44,338 nucleotides of DNA from Pseudomonadota bacterium (lineage in GTDB: Bacteria > Pseudomonadota > Alphaproteobacteria > Acetobacterales > Acetobacteraceae). Position numbers and translations under genes: made by a program. The stretch spans positions 1 to 44,338 of the forward strand of contig JABBOH010000034.1 in assembly GCA_019351895.1 (NCBI GenBank), in the 5' to 3' direction. A model generated the notes under the pieces. The model was given only the letters and a program-made list of their open reading frames with translations. It made no database searches and was not told the origin of the DNA. Positions 9,018-19,276 of this stretch are shown piece after piece. Within the stretch, counting starts at the first letter, position 1; every line of letters begins with the position of its first letter.

Positions 9018-10444
9018 GCGGGCGCTCGCGTTGTGGAATGCTCCGCCTGTGACCGCCCCGCACTTGAACGCCACGGCCGGCGGGCGAAATGCGCGGTCTT
9101 GGCGCGCGCGGTCAGGCTGTCGGCGGCCCGGCGCGACCGCGCCATCACCGCGCCCTCATCGACCGTCGTCATGTGCCCGTCGCGCATGACGACGCGGCCA
9201 TCGATCAGCACGGTCGAGACCTCATGCCCGAGCGCCGAATAGACCAGCGCAGAGACCGGATGATGCACCGGCGCCATGGCGGGTCCGCTGGTGTCGACGA
9301 TCGCGATATCCGCCTTCTTGCCGGGCTCGATGGACCCGATCTCATGGTCGAGCCCGATCGCCCGCGCGCCGTCGATCGTCGCCATCTCGAGCGCCTTCTC
9401 GGCGGTGATGATGGTGGGGTCGCGGTGGAAGCCCTTCTGGATTAGCGCCGCGAACTTCATCGCCTGGAACAGGCTGTGATTGTTGCTGCTGGCGGGACCG
9501 TCCGAGCCGAGGCCCACGGTGACGCCCGCTTCCAGCATCGCCGGGATCGGCGGCAGGCCGGATGCGAGATACATGTTGCTGCAGGGGTTGTGCGAAACCC
9601 GCGTGTCGTGACGGCGCAACAGGCCGATGTCGCGCGCCGCGCATTGCACGCAATGGACCGCGAGCACGTCCGGCCCGAGGAAGCCGATTTCGCTGAGAAG
9701 CTCGGTGTCGGTGCAGCGGAACCGCGCCTGCGACTGCTCGATCTCGAAAGTCGTCTCCGCGACGTGAATGGTGATGAAGGCGCGCTCCTCATCGGCGAGG
9801 GCGCGCGTGCGCCGCAACGTTGCCTCATCCAGCGCCCAGATCATGCTGGGGGCGAGGCCCACCTGAACGCGGCCGCCGGCCCGGTTGTGGCTGCGCATGA
9901 GACGCTGGGCATCGGCGAGGGCTGCGTCCGGCGTCTCGATGAGCGCTGCCGGGATGTCGAATTCCTCGCCTGTCGTGATGAAGCCGCGGCAGACGCGCCC
10001 GCGGATCCCGGTCGCCTCGAAAGCGTCGATCACCGGCTGCGTCAGCCCCGGACGCGGATGCGCATACATGAAATCGACGAGCGAGGTCACGCCGGAGCGA
10101 ATGGATTCGACGCAGCCGTGCAGCGCCGCGGCCGAGACATCCTCGGCGGTCAGTTCGACGGCGGAGGGGCCGGTCATGCAGGTGAACCAGTCGCGCAGAA
10201 CGCGGTCATCGCCCAGACCCTTGAGCAGGGTCTGGAACAGATGCGTATGCGTGTTCACCATGCCGGGGATGATGATCTGCCCCCGGCAGTCGATCACCTC
10301 GGCATGGGGGTTCGCCGCGCTGAGCTGCGCCCGCGTGCCGACGGCCGCGATGCGGTCGCCCTCGACGAGGATGCTGGCCTCGTCCAGCACCTCCCGCTTC
10401 GGGTTCATCGTGACGATCCAGCCGTCGGCCAGGATTATGCTCAT
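9014..10444 (-). CDS. ATZ/TRZ-type amidohydrolase (aminohydrolase/deaminase)
   Basis: A 476-residue cytoplasmic metal-dependent amidohydrolase related to TrzN, AtzB, guanine/8-oxoguanine deaminase and S-adenosylhomocysteine deaminase. Metal ligands are His66 and His68 (NTHTHLF), His227 (IHVAET, with Glu230), His264 (AVHC) and Asp315 (GSDGPASSNN). The last two are followed by the C-terminal composite domain ending in VLIDGRVVMRDG, where the beta-sandwich is rebuilt. Such enzymes hydrolyse C-N or C-Cl bonds on nitrogen heterocycles. Its position between the binding protein and the permeases makes the imported compound its probable substrate. The gene starts 17 bp after the binding-protein stop. 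Confidence 0.9.
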   Translation of the reverse strand: MSIILADGWIVTMNPKREVLDEASILVEGDRIAAVGTRAQLSAANPHAEVIDCRGQIIIPGMVNTHTHLFQTLLKGLGDDRVLRDWFTCMTGPSAVELTAEDVSAAALHGCVESIRSGVTSLVDFMYAHPRPGLTQPVIDAFEATGIRGRVCRGFITTGEEFDIPAALIETPDAALADAQRLMRSHNRAGGRVQVGLAPSMIWALDEATLRRTRALADEERAFITIHVAETTFEIEQSQARFRCTDTELLSEIGFLGPDVLAVHCVQCAARDIGLLRRHDTRVSHNPCSNMYLASGLPPIPAMLEAGVTVGLGSDGPASSNNHSLFQAMKFAALIQKGFHRDPTIITAEKALEMATIDGARAIGLDHEIGSIEPGKKADIAIVDTSGPAMAPVHHPVSALVYSALGHEVSTVLIDGRVVMRDGHMTTVDEGAVMARSRRAADSLTARAKTAHFARRPWRSSAGRSQAEHSTTRAPA

Positions 10445-10461
10445 CGCGGCGGATCTTCCCG

Positions 10462-11478
10462 TCAGAACTTCGGCATATTGGCTTTTTCGAGGATCGACGT
10501 CGTCAGGATGGGCGCGACCGGGATCACGGTCGAGGTGACGCCCGCCGCCTTCAGGTTCGCCGCCGTCTCCTGCCAGATCGACGGATCGAGCCAGAGGATG
10601 CCCTTCTCAGCCGTCAGCGGACTTTTCATGTAGTTGACCTGCTGCTCGGCCTGGAAGATCTGCTGCGTGCGGTCGAGCCCGTCGACGAGGTGCTGGTCGA
10701 TGATCCAGTTCGCCGCCGCCTTCGGATCCTTGTAGAAGCTGACCCAGCCCTTGGCCGTCGCGCTGAGGAACTTCATCAGCGTCGCCTGGTTAGCGGGCTT
10801 GTCGAAGTAGCTGCTTTTGACGAAAAAGGAATCAGCCTGCGCGTTCAGGCCATATTTGCCGAGCGGCAGCACGGTCGTCGGCACGCCGGCCTGTTGCACC
10901 AGCAACGGCTCGTTGAAGGCGAAGGTCGTGATCTCGCAGGCGATGCGGCCTGCAATCAACAGGGACACATCGTTCGGGCCGATCGACGTCTGCTTTACGG
11001 CGTCGTACGGCACGTTGTTCTTGGCGAGGAAAAGCTTGAAGTAAGGCAGCGCATTGACCTTCACGCCGACGGTCTTGCCCTTGAGGTCGGCGGGCGTGGT
11101 CACGCCGCTATCCTTGCGGCAGGTCATGGCGATGGGCTGCGTCTGGAACTGGCCCGCGAAGACCTTGAAGTGCTCGCCCTGGCCTTCGCCGGCGAGGATC
11201 GCCTCCGGGTTGTCGATCCCGACGGTCGCGATCCCGGCCGCCACCATCTGCACCTGATCGACGCCCTGGCCCGCGGGGATCAGCGTCACGTTCAACCCCT
11301 CGGCTTTGTAGTAGCCCTGGTGCAGCGCGTATTCCGGCCCGTACATCTCGACATCGGGAATGTAGCCGAGCACGACCGAGAGCTTGGTCATGCCGGCCGC
11401 CTCGGCGCTCCCCGCGCCCAAGCCGAGCATGGCCACGCCCGCCAGAAGCGGTTTCATCCAGCGACTGCTCATCCGCAT
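10462..11478 (-). CDS. ABC transporter substrate-binding protein, NMT1/THI5-like
   Basis: A 338-residue periplasmic binding protein of the SsuA/THI5/NMT1 family. A Sec signal peptide covers about residues 1-27 (charged start, hydrophobic LLAGVAMLGLGAG, cleavage after SAEA/AEAA). The mature part begins KLSVVLGYIPDVEMYGPEYALHQGYYKAEGL, the usual opening of the family. AGAGGA lies about seven bases before the ATG. Family members bind pyrimidines (HMP), sulfonates, riboflavin or aromatic compounds. No thiamine riboswitch precedes the operon, so a pyrimidine precursor of thiamine is not specifically favoured; the linked amidohydrolase and monooxygenase point to a nitrogen compound used as food. 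Confidence 0.92.
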   Translation of the reverse strand: MRMSSRWMKPLLAGVAMLGLGAGSAEAAGMTKLSVVLGYIPDVEMYGPEYALHQGYYKAEGLNVTLIPAGQGVDQVQMVAAGIATVGIDNPEAILAGEGQGEHFKVFAGQFQTQPIAMTCRKDSGVTTPADLKGKTVGVKVNALPYFKLFLAKNNVPYDAVKQTSIGPNDVSLLIAGRIACEITTFAFNEPLLVQQAGVPTTVLPLGKYGLNAQADSFFVKSSYFDKPANQATLMKFLSATAKGWVSFYKDPKAAANWIIDQHLVDGLDRTQQIFQAEQQVNYMKSPLTAEKGILWLDPSIWQETAANLKAAGVTSTVIPVAPILTTSILEKANMPKF

Positions 11479-11526
11479 TGAAAATTCCTCTGTTGAAGCT
11501 GTGGACTGGGAGTGGTGCCGGGCGCG

Positions 11527-12366
11527 TCAGCTGCTCATGCTATGGCCCAGCGCATGGCGCACTTCGGATTCGAGACGCCCGAAGCGCGGGTCGTCCCGCA
11601 TCTCGGGCGTGCGGTGGTGGCCGAAACCGACATCGACGCGATGCGTGATCCGTCCGGGACGGGGTGACATGACAACGACAGTGTCGGAGAGAATGATCGC
11701 CTCGCTGATCGAATGCGTGACGAGCAGCAGCGTTGCCTTCGTCTCCTCCAGGATGCGCAGCAGCTCGAAATTCAGCCGGTCGCGGGTAAGCTCGTCGAGT
11801 GCGCCGAAGGGCTCGTCCATGAAGAGGTAGGCAGGTTTCAGCGTCAGCGCCCGCGCGATCGCCGCGCGCTGCCGCATGCCGCCCGAAAGCTCGGACGGAT
11901 AGGCGCGCTCGAAACCTTTCAGGCCGACCATCTCGATTGCCGCCTCGGCGCGGCGGCGGCGTTCGGCGCGACCGACACGCGCGACCTCCAGCCCGAGTTC
12001 GACATTCGCCAGCACCTTGCGCCAGGGCAGCATGACGGCGCTTTGGCTGACGAGCGCGAAGCGTCTCGCGGCCCGCGCCTCCGCGGGCGTCATGCCGCCG
12101 AGCAGCGCCGTGCCGCTCGTGGGCTTCACGATATCGGAGAGGATGCGCAGCAGCGTCGATTTTCCGCAGCCCGACGCGCCGATGAGGGACACCCAGGAAC
12201 CCGCGGGCACATCGAGATTGCAGCCGGATAGGGCGGCGACGGTCTGATTGCCCCGCCGGTAGATCATCTCCACCTCCCGGATGGCGAGACCGTCCGCGAG
12301 GGCCCGGCGCGGCGGGACGTAGGTGTCGCCCACACGCGCTTCGTCCAGCGGCACGGAGAGGCTCAC
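11527..12366 (-). CDS. ABC transporter ATP-binding protein, SsuB/TauB type
   Basis: A 279-residue nucleotide-binding subunit. Walker A is GASGCGKST (63-71), the signature is LSGGMRQRA, Walker B is [13 protein letters not shown], and the switch histidine is in [10 protein letters not shown]. The frame stays open upstream, but the correct start is the GTG at 12366. It overlaps the TGA of the ureidoglycolate-lyase-like gene in a GTGA junction; the longer in-frame translation reads antisense-like Arg/His-rich sequence with no family match. It supplies ATP hydrolysis for the importer made with 7462-9017 and 10462-11478. Confidence 0.93.
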   Translation of the reverse strand: MSLSVPLDEARVGDTYVPPRRALADGLAIREVEMIYRRGNQTVAALSGCNLDVPAGSWVSLIGASGCGKSTLLRILSDIVKPTSGTALLGGMTPAEARAARRFALVSQSAVMLPWRKVLANVELGLEVARVGRAERRRRAEAAIEMVGLKGFERAYPSELSGGMRQRAAIARALTLKPAYLFMDEPFGALDELTRDRLNFELLRILEETKATLLLVTHSISEAIILSDTVVVMSPRPGRITHRVDVGFGHHRTPEMRDDPRFGRLESEVRHALGHSMSS

Positions 12367-12899
12367 GCGGCCGACCGCAAGGTGAAGGTCACGCCGAAGC
12401 GCGCCGCGAGGTCGCAGCTGTGATGGTCGGCCGCGTTCGTGTCGTCGAGTTCGAGGTTGAAGAAGTTCATGCGCGTGGGTTCGAAATAGGGGCCGGCGTG
12501 CCATGTGCCGCGGCTGAGCAGCACGCCGACGCCGCCCGGGATCGTGAAGGCGCGGATCGCCGACGGGTCGGGCGCGTCCGATGTCTCGTCGGGCGGTGCC
12601 ACCGCGAGCAGCCAGCTTTCGCCATCGGCAGAGGCGAGCACCTGCGTCGCCGCGCTATGCCGCGTGATGCGGGAGACGGTGAGGCCGCGATAATCGAGCG
12701 CCATGATGTAGAAGCGCGGACGGCCGGCCGCGAGGTCGAGCGCGCGGTCCACCTCAGGCACCGGCGTGCCGTCAGGCGTCGGCTCGATGAGCTTGCCGAA
12801 GGGCGCGAAAGCCTGCGCGTCGATGGCCGCCGCGATCAGATCCGTCGGCGCGGATGGCGTCGAAATGGGCATGTCCGTGGGTTCTGAGGCTGCGAGCAT
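12363..12899 (-). CDS. Ureidoglycolate lyase family protein
   Basis: A 178-residue cupin-fold protein of the AllA/ureidoglycolate lyase family. Known members split ureidoglycolate into glyoxylate and urea in purine/allantoin breakdown. Visible family blocks are [10 protein letters not shown] near the N terminus, [10 protein letters not shown] (metal-binding histidine region), [22 protein letters not shown] and [13 protein letters not shown] about nine bases upstream of the ATG at 12899 decides the start over an upstream ATG at 12935. It is the first gene of the long minus-strand operon and overlaps the ATPase gene by four bases. Its presence suggests that the pathway of this operon passes through a ureido-acid, although relatives with other substrates exist. 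Confidence 0.85.
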   Translation of the reverse strand: MLAASEPTDMPISTPSAPTDLIAAAIDAQAFAPFGKLIEPTPDGTPVPEVDRALDLAAGRPRFYIMALDYRGLTVSRITRHSAATQVLASADGESWLLAVAPPDETSDAPDPSAIRAFTIPGGVGVLLSRGTWHAGPYFEPTRMNFFNLELDDTNAADHHSCDLAARFGVTFTLRSAA

Positions 12900-12992
12900 G
12901 GTGTCGTCCTCATCTAGTGCCGCAAAAGGCGGCAAGTCGGGGCATGCTCCCCTACCTTGGCTAAAATTGGAACAATCTTTTTGCGCGCGATG

Positions 12993-13011
12993 CGCTGCCT
13001 AATGGGCAGCG
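12993..13011. promoter_or_regulatory. Perfect dyad with LysR-box geometry in a divergent promoter
   Basis: CGCTGCC-TAATG-GGCAGCG is a perfect 7-bp inverted repeat with a 5-bp centre. Inside it, T12996 and A13008 satisfy the T-N11-A rule of LysR-type regulators within CTGCC-N5-GGCAG. It lies between the creatininase gene (start 13069) and the long minus-strand operon (start 12899), where one bound regulator could control both. Its right arm with the next bases, GGCAGCGGTC, recurs upstream of the LysR gene at 21072-21081. Confidence 0.55.
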
Positions 13012-13068
13012 GTCAGAGGCGGAAAAGGGTTCTATGGAGGTGTGGTCAGCAGCAGGAGGGCAAGGCCG

Positions 13069-13893
13069 ATGAAGGCGCCGTCGTCGCATTGGTGGTGGGA
13101 CATTTCCACCCGGGAATTCGCGGAACTGCACATGGGCGGGATCGTCGCCATCCTGCCGGTGGGCGCGGTGGAGCAGCATGGCCCGCATCTGCCGGTGCGG
13201 GTCGATGCGGCCATTAACGCCGGCATACTGGCGCGGGCCGTGGACCTCATGCCCAGGAACCTGCCGGCGCTGGTGCTGCCGGCTTTACCGGTCGGCAAGT
13301 CGAACGAGCATCTGGCCTTCCCGGGCACGCTCAGCCTGCCCTACGACCTGCTGGCGCGCCTCTGGTTCGAGGTGGCGAAAGGCGCGTGGCGGGCGGGAGT
13401 GCGTAAGATCATCCTCTTCAACTCGCATGGCGGCCAGCCGCAGGTGATGGAGATCGTCTGCCGCGAACTCCGCGTCGAACTCGGCATGTTCGCGGTCGGT
13501 GCCAGTTGGTTCCGCACCATCGACAGCAGCGACCTCTACAGCGCGGACGAACTGCGCCACGGCATTCATGGCGGCGAGGCCGAAACCTCCGTCATGCTGC
13601 ATCTCCATCCCGATCTCGTGGGCATGGAGCATGCGGCCGACTTCGTGCCACGCTCGGTCGAGCTTGCGCGGACGAACGCGCTGCTGACGCCCGAGGGCGG
13701 GGTCGGCTTCGGCTGGCAGGCGCAGGATCTGCACCCTGCCGGCGCTTGCGGGAATGCAGCCGCCGCCGATGCGCGTCGTGGCTCGGAGCAGGTGGAGCGC
13801 GCGGCGCGGGCGCTGCTGGGCCTGATCGACGAGGTGCTCGCTTATCCGCTGGAGGCGGTCACGGCGCGGACCGCGTTCAACGGCCCGGCGTGA
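13069..13893 (+). CDS. Creatininase family amidohydrolase
   Basis: A 274-residue member of the creatininase superfamily (creatininase, ArfB/FAPy deformylase, MftE), metal-dependent enzymes that open cyclic amides or hydrolyse C-N bonds. Ligands are seen in PVGAVEQHGPHLPVRVDA (Glu35, His37, His40, Asp46), FNSHGGQP and HGGEAETS. AGGAGG at 13054-13059, nine bases before the ATG at 13069, decides the start over an ATG at 13042. It is transcribed away from the ureidoglycolate-lyase-like gene across a region holding a LysR-box dyad, so it probably belongs to the same pathway. It ends at a strong bidirectional hairpin shared with katG. Confidence 0.9.
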   Translation: MKAPSSHWWWDISTREFAELHMGGIVAILPVGAVEQHGPHLPVRVDAAINAGILARAVDLMPRNLPALVLPALPVGKSNEHLAFPGTLSLPYDLLARLWFEVAKGAWRAGVRKIILFNSHGGQPQVMEIVCRELRVELGMFAVGASWFRTIDSSDLYSADELRHGIHGGEAETSVMLHLHPDLVGMEHAADFVPRSVELARTNALLTPEGGVGFGWQAQDLHPAGACGNAAAADARRGSEQVERAARALLGLIDEVLAYPLEAVTARTAFNGPA

Positions 13894-13910
13894 CACGCGC
13901 ACAAAAAAAA

Positions 13911-13938
13911 GCGGCGTTCCAGTTTCCTGAAACGCCGC
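13911..13938. terminator. Rho-independent terminator of katG, shared with the creatininase gene
   Basis: An 8-bp GC-rich stem, GCGGCGTT/AACGCCGC, is extended by a CAG/CTG inner pairing around a TTTC loop. Read on the minus strand it is followed by eight T (the A run 13903-13910), a textbook terminator for katG, which ends at 13961. On the plus strand only a short CCTTGTTT follows, so termination of the creatininase transcript is probably weaker. Confidence 0.9.
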
Positions 13939-13960
13939 CCTTGTTTATCGCGACCTGATC

Positions 13961-16165
<2,205 letters not shown>

Positions 16166-16190
16166 TCACGTTGCGTGTGGTCTCTGTCCT

Positions 16191-16218
16191 TATCTACCCC
16201 TCGGCATCCATAACTCAA
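16191..16218 (-). promoter_or_regulatory. Candidate sigma-70 promoter of katG
   Basis: On the minus strand TTGAGT (16213-16218) and TAGATA (16191-16196) are separated by 16 bp and lie 35-62 bp upstream of the katG ATG. The match is moderate, as expected for an activated promoter. The OxyR-like box lies 22 bp upstream of the -35 element, which suits activation. Confidence 0.45.
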
Positions 16219-16240
16219 ATCGGTTTTAATGGCGGTCATG

Positions 16241-16255
16241 ATAGGCTGCGCCTAT
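16241..16255. promoter_or_regulatory. OxyR-like binding site upstream of katG
   Basis: ATAGGCTGCGCCTAT is a perfect ATAG-N7-CTAT dyad; the full inverted repeat GATAGGC-TGC-GCCTATC covers 16240-16256. This is the half-operator geometry of the peroxide sensor OxyR. It lies 85 bp upstream of katG. A full OxyR operator would have a second similar unit seven bases away, and only a poor one (CGGT-N7-GCCT) is seen. The same region is the only upstream space for the plus-strand operon starting at 16419. Confidence 0.6.
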
Positions 16256-16418
16256 CGTTCACCGGTCGAAGCTGCCTCTGGGCATTTATCCGGCTCCGAG
16301 GCTTTGCGCGGATACGAGGCTTCAGCCTGTCGACGCGCCAGCGCTAGCGACAAACGAAGTTTCTTGTGGCAAGCCGCTGGAAACCACCGTAATCACACAG
16401 AATGAGGTCGGTGGTGCC

Positions 16419-17135
16419 ATGCGGACGTCAGTAGCAGCTTTATCCCTGACGATGGCGATGACGTATCACATCGGCTCGGTGCGTGCCGATGTAGTTCTGG
16501 TCGGTAACATAACGGAGCACTACTCAGCCGCCACCGATGTCGCGGGGGAGGTACTTGTGGGGCTCAGAGTTGGTAGCCAGTCAGGACCAGTGATCCTCCC
16601 AAACATGCACATTGCTCTTCCTACCCGCAGCCGGGCTGAGATGGCCTGTGTCGACGCCACGACAGGTGACGGGCGTTATGCTCTTCAGGGCGTTTTCCCA
16701 GTGCCAGTTGGTCCCGCCGAAGAGGGGCTTCTTAAGGCGCATTGGGCAGACAGCGTGCTACTTCGGCAATATAACAGTGGCGAATTCGCCCTCCGTACCG
16801 CGCTAAAAGCTAGCTGCGGAGACGCGGACCCTGGAACTCTCGTGCCTTCGGTATCCACAAAGGGCGACCCCTCAACCCTCGTTGCATTTGTGAACGGACA
16901 ACGTGCGGTTGAAGTGACGGCGACGCTAAACAATGCGGCAAACGCTCTGCTTGCAACGGGCACTTGCCACGGCATCGCGTCAGAGCGGAGCATTGCGTTC
17001 GACACGGTTTGCACGTTCCCGATCTCAGACATAAAAACTCAGAATATCGATCAGATAACGATCAACCGTCTGACCCGGGCGGGCGACATAGATAGTGACA
17101 GCTTTTCAGTGGAACTGGCTCCCAAAGCCTGGTGA
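16419..17135 (+). CDS. Secreted protein of unknown function (first gene of a three-gene island operon)
   Basis: A 238-residue protein I do not recognise. An N-terminal signal peptide is likely (hydrophobic ALSLTMAMTYHIG, cleavage after VRA about residue 23). The mature part is soluble and beta-rich, with four cysteines (in MACVD, ASCGD, GTCHG, TVCTF) that could form two disulfides in the periplasm. Composition is visibly less GC-rich than in katG and the catabolic genes. The stop overlaps the start of the next gene by four bases (ATGA at 17132-17135), so the two are translationally coupled. It is divergent from katG across a region with an OxyR-like box. A GAGG about 11 bases before the ATG may serve as ribosome-binding site. 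Confidence 0.7.
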   Translation: MRTSVAALSLTMAMTYHIGSVRADVVLVGNITEHYSAATDVAGEVLVGLRVGSQSGPVILPNMHIALPTRSRAEMACVDATTGDGRYALQGVFPVPVGPAEEGLLKAHWADSVLLRQYNSGEFALRTALKASCGDADPGTLVPSVSTKGDPSTLVAFVNGQRAVEVTATLNNAANALLATGTCHGIASERSIAFDTVCTFPISDIKTQNIDQITINRLTRAGDIDSDSFSVELAPKAW

Positions 17136-18178
17136 GACGGTTCAAGCCCGCGCACGTGCATCTCCCCAACATCCTAAAGCATGGCCTGCTAGTCTTCACC
17201 GGACTTGTAGCGTTAGGCGTCGCGGTTCTCCTGCTTCCGCGTTCGGAGACGGTCATGTCAATCTCTGCGAACACGGAGACGTTCTCCTCAACGGTCACAG
17301 CCGCTGACGCGGCCGTCATCCCTTTGCTCAATGGACGTTTGCTTATCGCCGGCCAACCCGGAGATTGTGTTGACGATTTGGTAGTGTCCCCCCCACTCGG
17401 GAGCACTGTCGAGTACACGCGTTTTGGATATGATCGCGCCATTATCAGTATTGTGACGGCAGGAAGCCCGATTAAAGTCTCCGGCTATCCGACGCTAGCA
17501 GCGTCCTCTAATGGCGGGGGAAGATTTTACCGCAGATACAATCAGCGGCTGCAAATCGCAATCGATCATAACGACGCAACCTGCCCCGCATCCTCGACTA
17601 TCAGACTTCCGGTATCGGGCGCCCTTCTTCGACTGGGGGACGAAATATACGACGATGCCGATCCGCGCGATCCTTTGAGAACATTGCTGTCGGGGTCACT
17701 TAGCATCTATGGTCGGGCGACCGATTACGGCGGTAACGATTGGGTCAGCATCGCAAGCGCATGGATCATCAGACAGTTCAGCCGCATCGGTGTCATGAGG
17801 GTTGATGAGCTTTTTCTGGCAGATGCTGTGCCTCTACCGCCAGGTAGTGTCCTCACTGACGCCCAGACCATCAATGATCTTCCGGCAGACTGGTCAGGCT
17901 TTGCCGATATCGATTTCACACCTATTGGGCCGAGAGGATTTCAGATCAGCGCCTCCGGCTACGCATCTGAAATCGATGTGGGTCTTCCAGCCGCCATTCC
18001 TGCGGATGAGCGTGGTCGTCACGAGCAACCATTGCGCATCTCGCTAGGGTTGATCGCAAGATGGGTGGCTGACCCTAACCTTCATGTTCTGGCTCTCCTC
18101 CTCTTGGCCTGCGGCTTTAGCTACCGCGTTCGACGTTGGGTCCAGGAAGAGGTCGTAGTCAGGAGAGAGCGGAGATGA
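17132..18178 (+). CDS. Membrane-anchored protein of unknown function with a large exported domain
   Basis: A 348-residue protein I do not recognise. One hydrophobic helix is near the N terminus (LLVFTGLVALGVAVLLL, about 20-36) and another near the C terminus (LHVLALLLLACGF, about 317-329). The latter is followed by a positively charged tail (RVRRW...RRERR). This gives a roughly 270-residue periplasmic domain held at both ends, with both termini in the cytoplasm. The domain is beta-rich and contains two cysteines (in PGDCVDD and DATCPAS). It starts within the stop of the preceding gene and ends four bases before the protease-like gene, so all three form one unit. A scaffold or receptor for the neighbouring exported proteins is possible, but this is inference. 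Confidence 0.7.
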   Translation: MRRFKPAHVHLPNILKHGLLVFTGLVALGVAVLLLPRSETVMSISANTETFSSTVTAADAAVIPLLNGRLLIAGQPGDCVDDLVVSPPLGSTVEYTRFGYDRAIISIVTAGSPIKVSGYPTLAASSNGGGRFYRRYNQRLQIAIDHNDATCPASSTIRLPVSGALLRLGDEIYDDADPRDPLRTLLSGSLSIYGRATDYGGNDWVSIASAWIIRQFSRIGVMRVDELFLADAVPLPPGSVLTDAQTINDLPADWSGFADIDFTPIGPRGFQISASGYASEIDVGLPAAIPADERGRHEQPLRISLGLIARWVADPNLHVLALLLLACGFSYRVRRWVQEEVVVRRERR

Positions 18179-18182
18179 TCGA

Positions 18183-19268
18183 ATGAAAGTCCGCAAGCTT
18201 CTGCCAATGGCGGCCTTGGCAACGCTTATGGTGGCAGGTGAGGCTTTAGCAGAACCCGTGCGGGTCACCGTCGCCGGTGATCGGTCTGGTGAAGGGTGGC
18301 TATATTCTAAAGGCAACGATTGCTTTGTTCTGACGCCTAGGCACGTGCTTTTTATTGACGGGCGGATGCAGTCGCCAATGCTGGTTGATGCATCCGGGGT
18401 GACGGGCGCCGGGATAGAGCCTGAGGCTCCGTCGATACTGGTGGGCGGTTCGCCGATGGATGTTGCCCGGGTTCGCGTCGTGGGCGCGCTCACCAAGAAG
18501 TGCAGCGACGGCTTGGGATACGATGACTTGAGCGCCACCTTGGAACGGATTATCGGAACGAGAGACCCGATTTATTTCGAGAAGGTGGGGAGAAGTGGGA
18601 GCAGCGAAGAAGTTCCCGCACAGATCGTCGCCATCAACAAGGACCGCGCCCGTTTTACGATTCGCACCGTAGACCCAGAAAGTGACCCGATACGTGAGAG
18701 CGACAGCGGCTCGACCGTACGGCTGCGGGGAACGAGCGTCAGTGAAATTGGTCTCCCACTCGGACTAGTTCTGCGCGATGAAGGAGGTGGATATATATCC
18801 GTTCTTCGTCTTGATGCTGTACGGGGTTGGTTGGATACCCTTGTAGCCGCAAGGAGTGCCCAGGCAGATCTCCTCTCTTCGAAACTGATCGGTTGGTCGG
18901 CAGCCACACCAGACCCAACCTGTGGACCCACAAATTTGTTTGATGCCAAGACACCTTGCGGCTGGCGGCCGAAACTTCGGCCCGGCGCATCGTCCATTGA
19001 TGTTGACCTCCTGATCGCGTCGAGTGGTTCCGCTCCTCTAGGTGGGCTCACGATCACCCTGGAAAAAGGCTCGCAGTTCGAAGACGTGGAGGTATTGATG
19101 TCGGACACAGTAGCGGGTGGAGAAACATGGCAGTCAATCCGTTACTGTCCCATGGTAGGTGCAGAGCTTGTCCAGAGCTGCACCTTCCTTCCAAGGATCG
19201 GGCAGACGGTGCGTCTGCGCTTTAGCAAATTGGCTGGTGGAATTCGCAACATTATCTTGCATCAGTGA
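18183..19268 (+). CDS. Exported trypsin-fold serine protease-like protein
   Basis: A 361-residue protein with a Sec signal peptide (cleavage after ALA, residues 21-23). A trypsin/chymotrypsin catalytic triad can be placed. His54 is in CFVLTPRHVL, following the GEGWLY strand. Asp93 is in SPMDVARV. Ser175 is in SDSGST, where classical enzymes have GDSGG. Order and spacing fit a small S1-type protease domain ending near residue 220. The last 120 residues form a separate domain with paired cysteines (247/259, 322/333) and alternating hydrophobic strands, not recognised. It is not HtrA: no PDZ domain is seen. It follows the bitopic gene by four bases. Whether it is an active protease or a binding relative is open, but all three triad residues are present. 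Confidence 0.7.
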   Translation: MKVRKLLPMAALATLMVAGEALAEPVRVTVAGDRSGEGWLYSKGNDCFVLTPRHVLFIDGRMQSPMLVDASGVTGAGIEPEAPSILVGGSPMDVARVRVVGALTKKCSDGLGYDDLSATLERIIGTRDPIYFEKVGRSGSSEEVPAQIVAINKDRARFTIRTVDPESDPIRESDSGSTVRLRGTSVSEIGLPLGLVLRDEGGGYISVLRLDAVRGWLDTLVAARSAQADLLSSKLIGWSAATPDPTCGPTNLFDAKTPCGWRPKLRPGASSIDVDLLIASSGSAPLGGLTITLEKGSQFEDVEVLMSDTVAGGETWQSIRYCPMVGAELVQSCTFLPRIGQTVRLRFSKLAGGIRNIILHQ

Positions 19269-19276
19269 ACACGGCC

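Noticed and set aside
12966-12996. Sigma-54-like promoter (TTGG ... TTGC) before the creatininase gene
   Set aside because: The GG and GC elements are 12 bases apart; sigma-54 promoters need 10.
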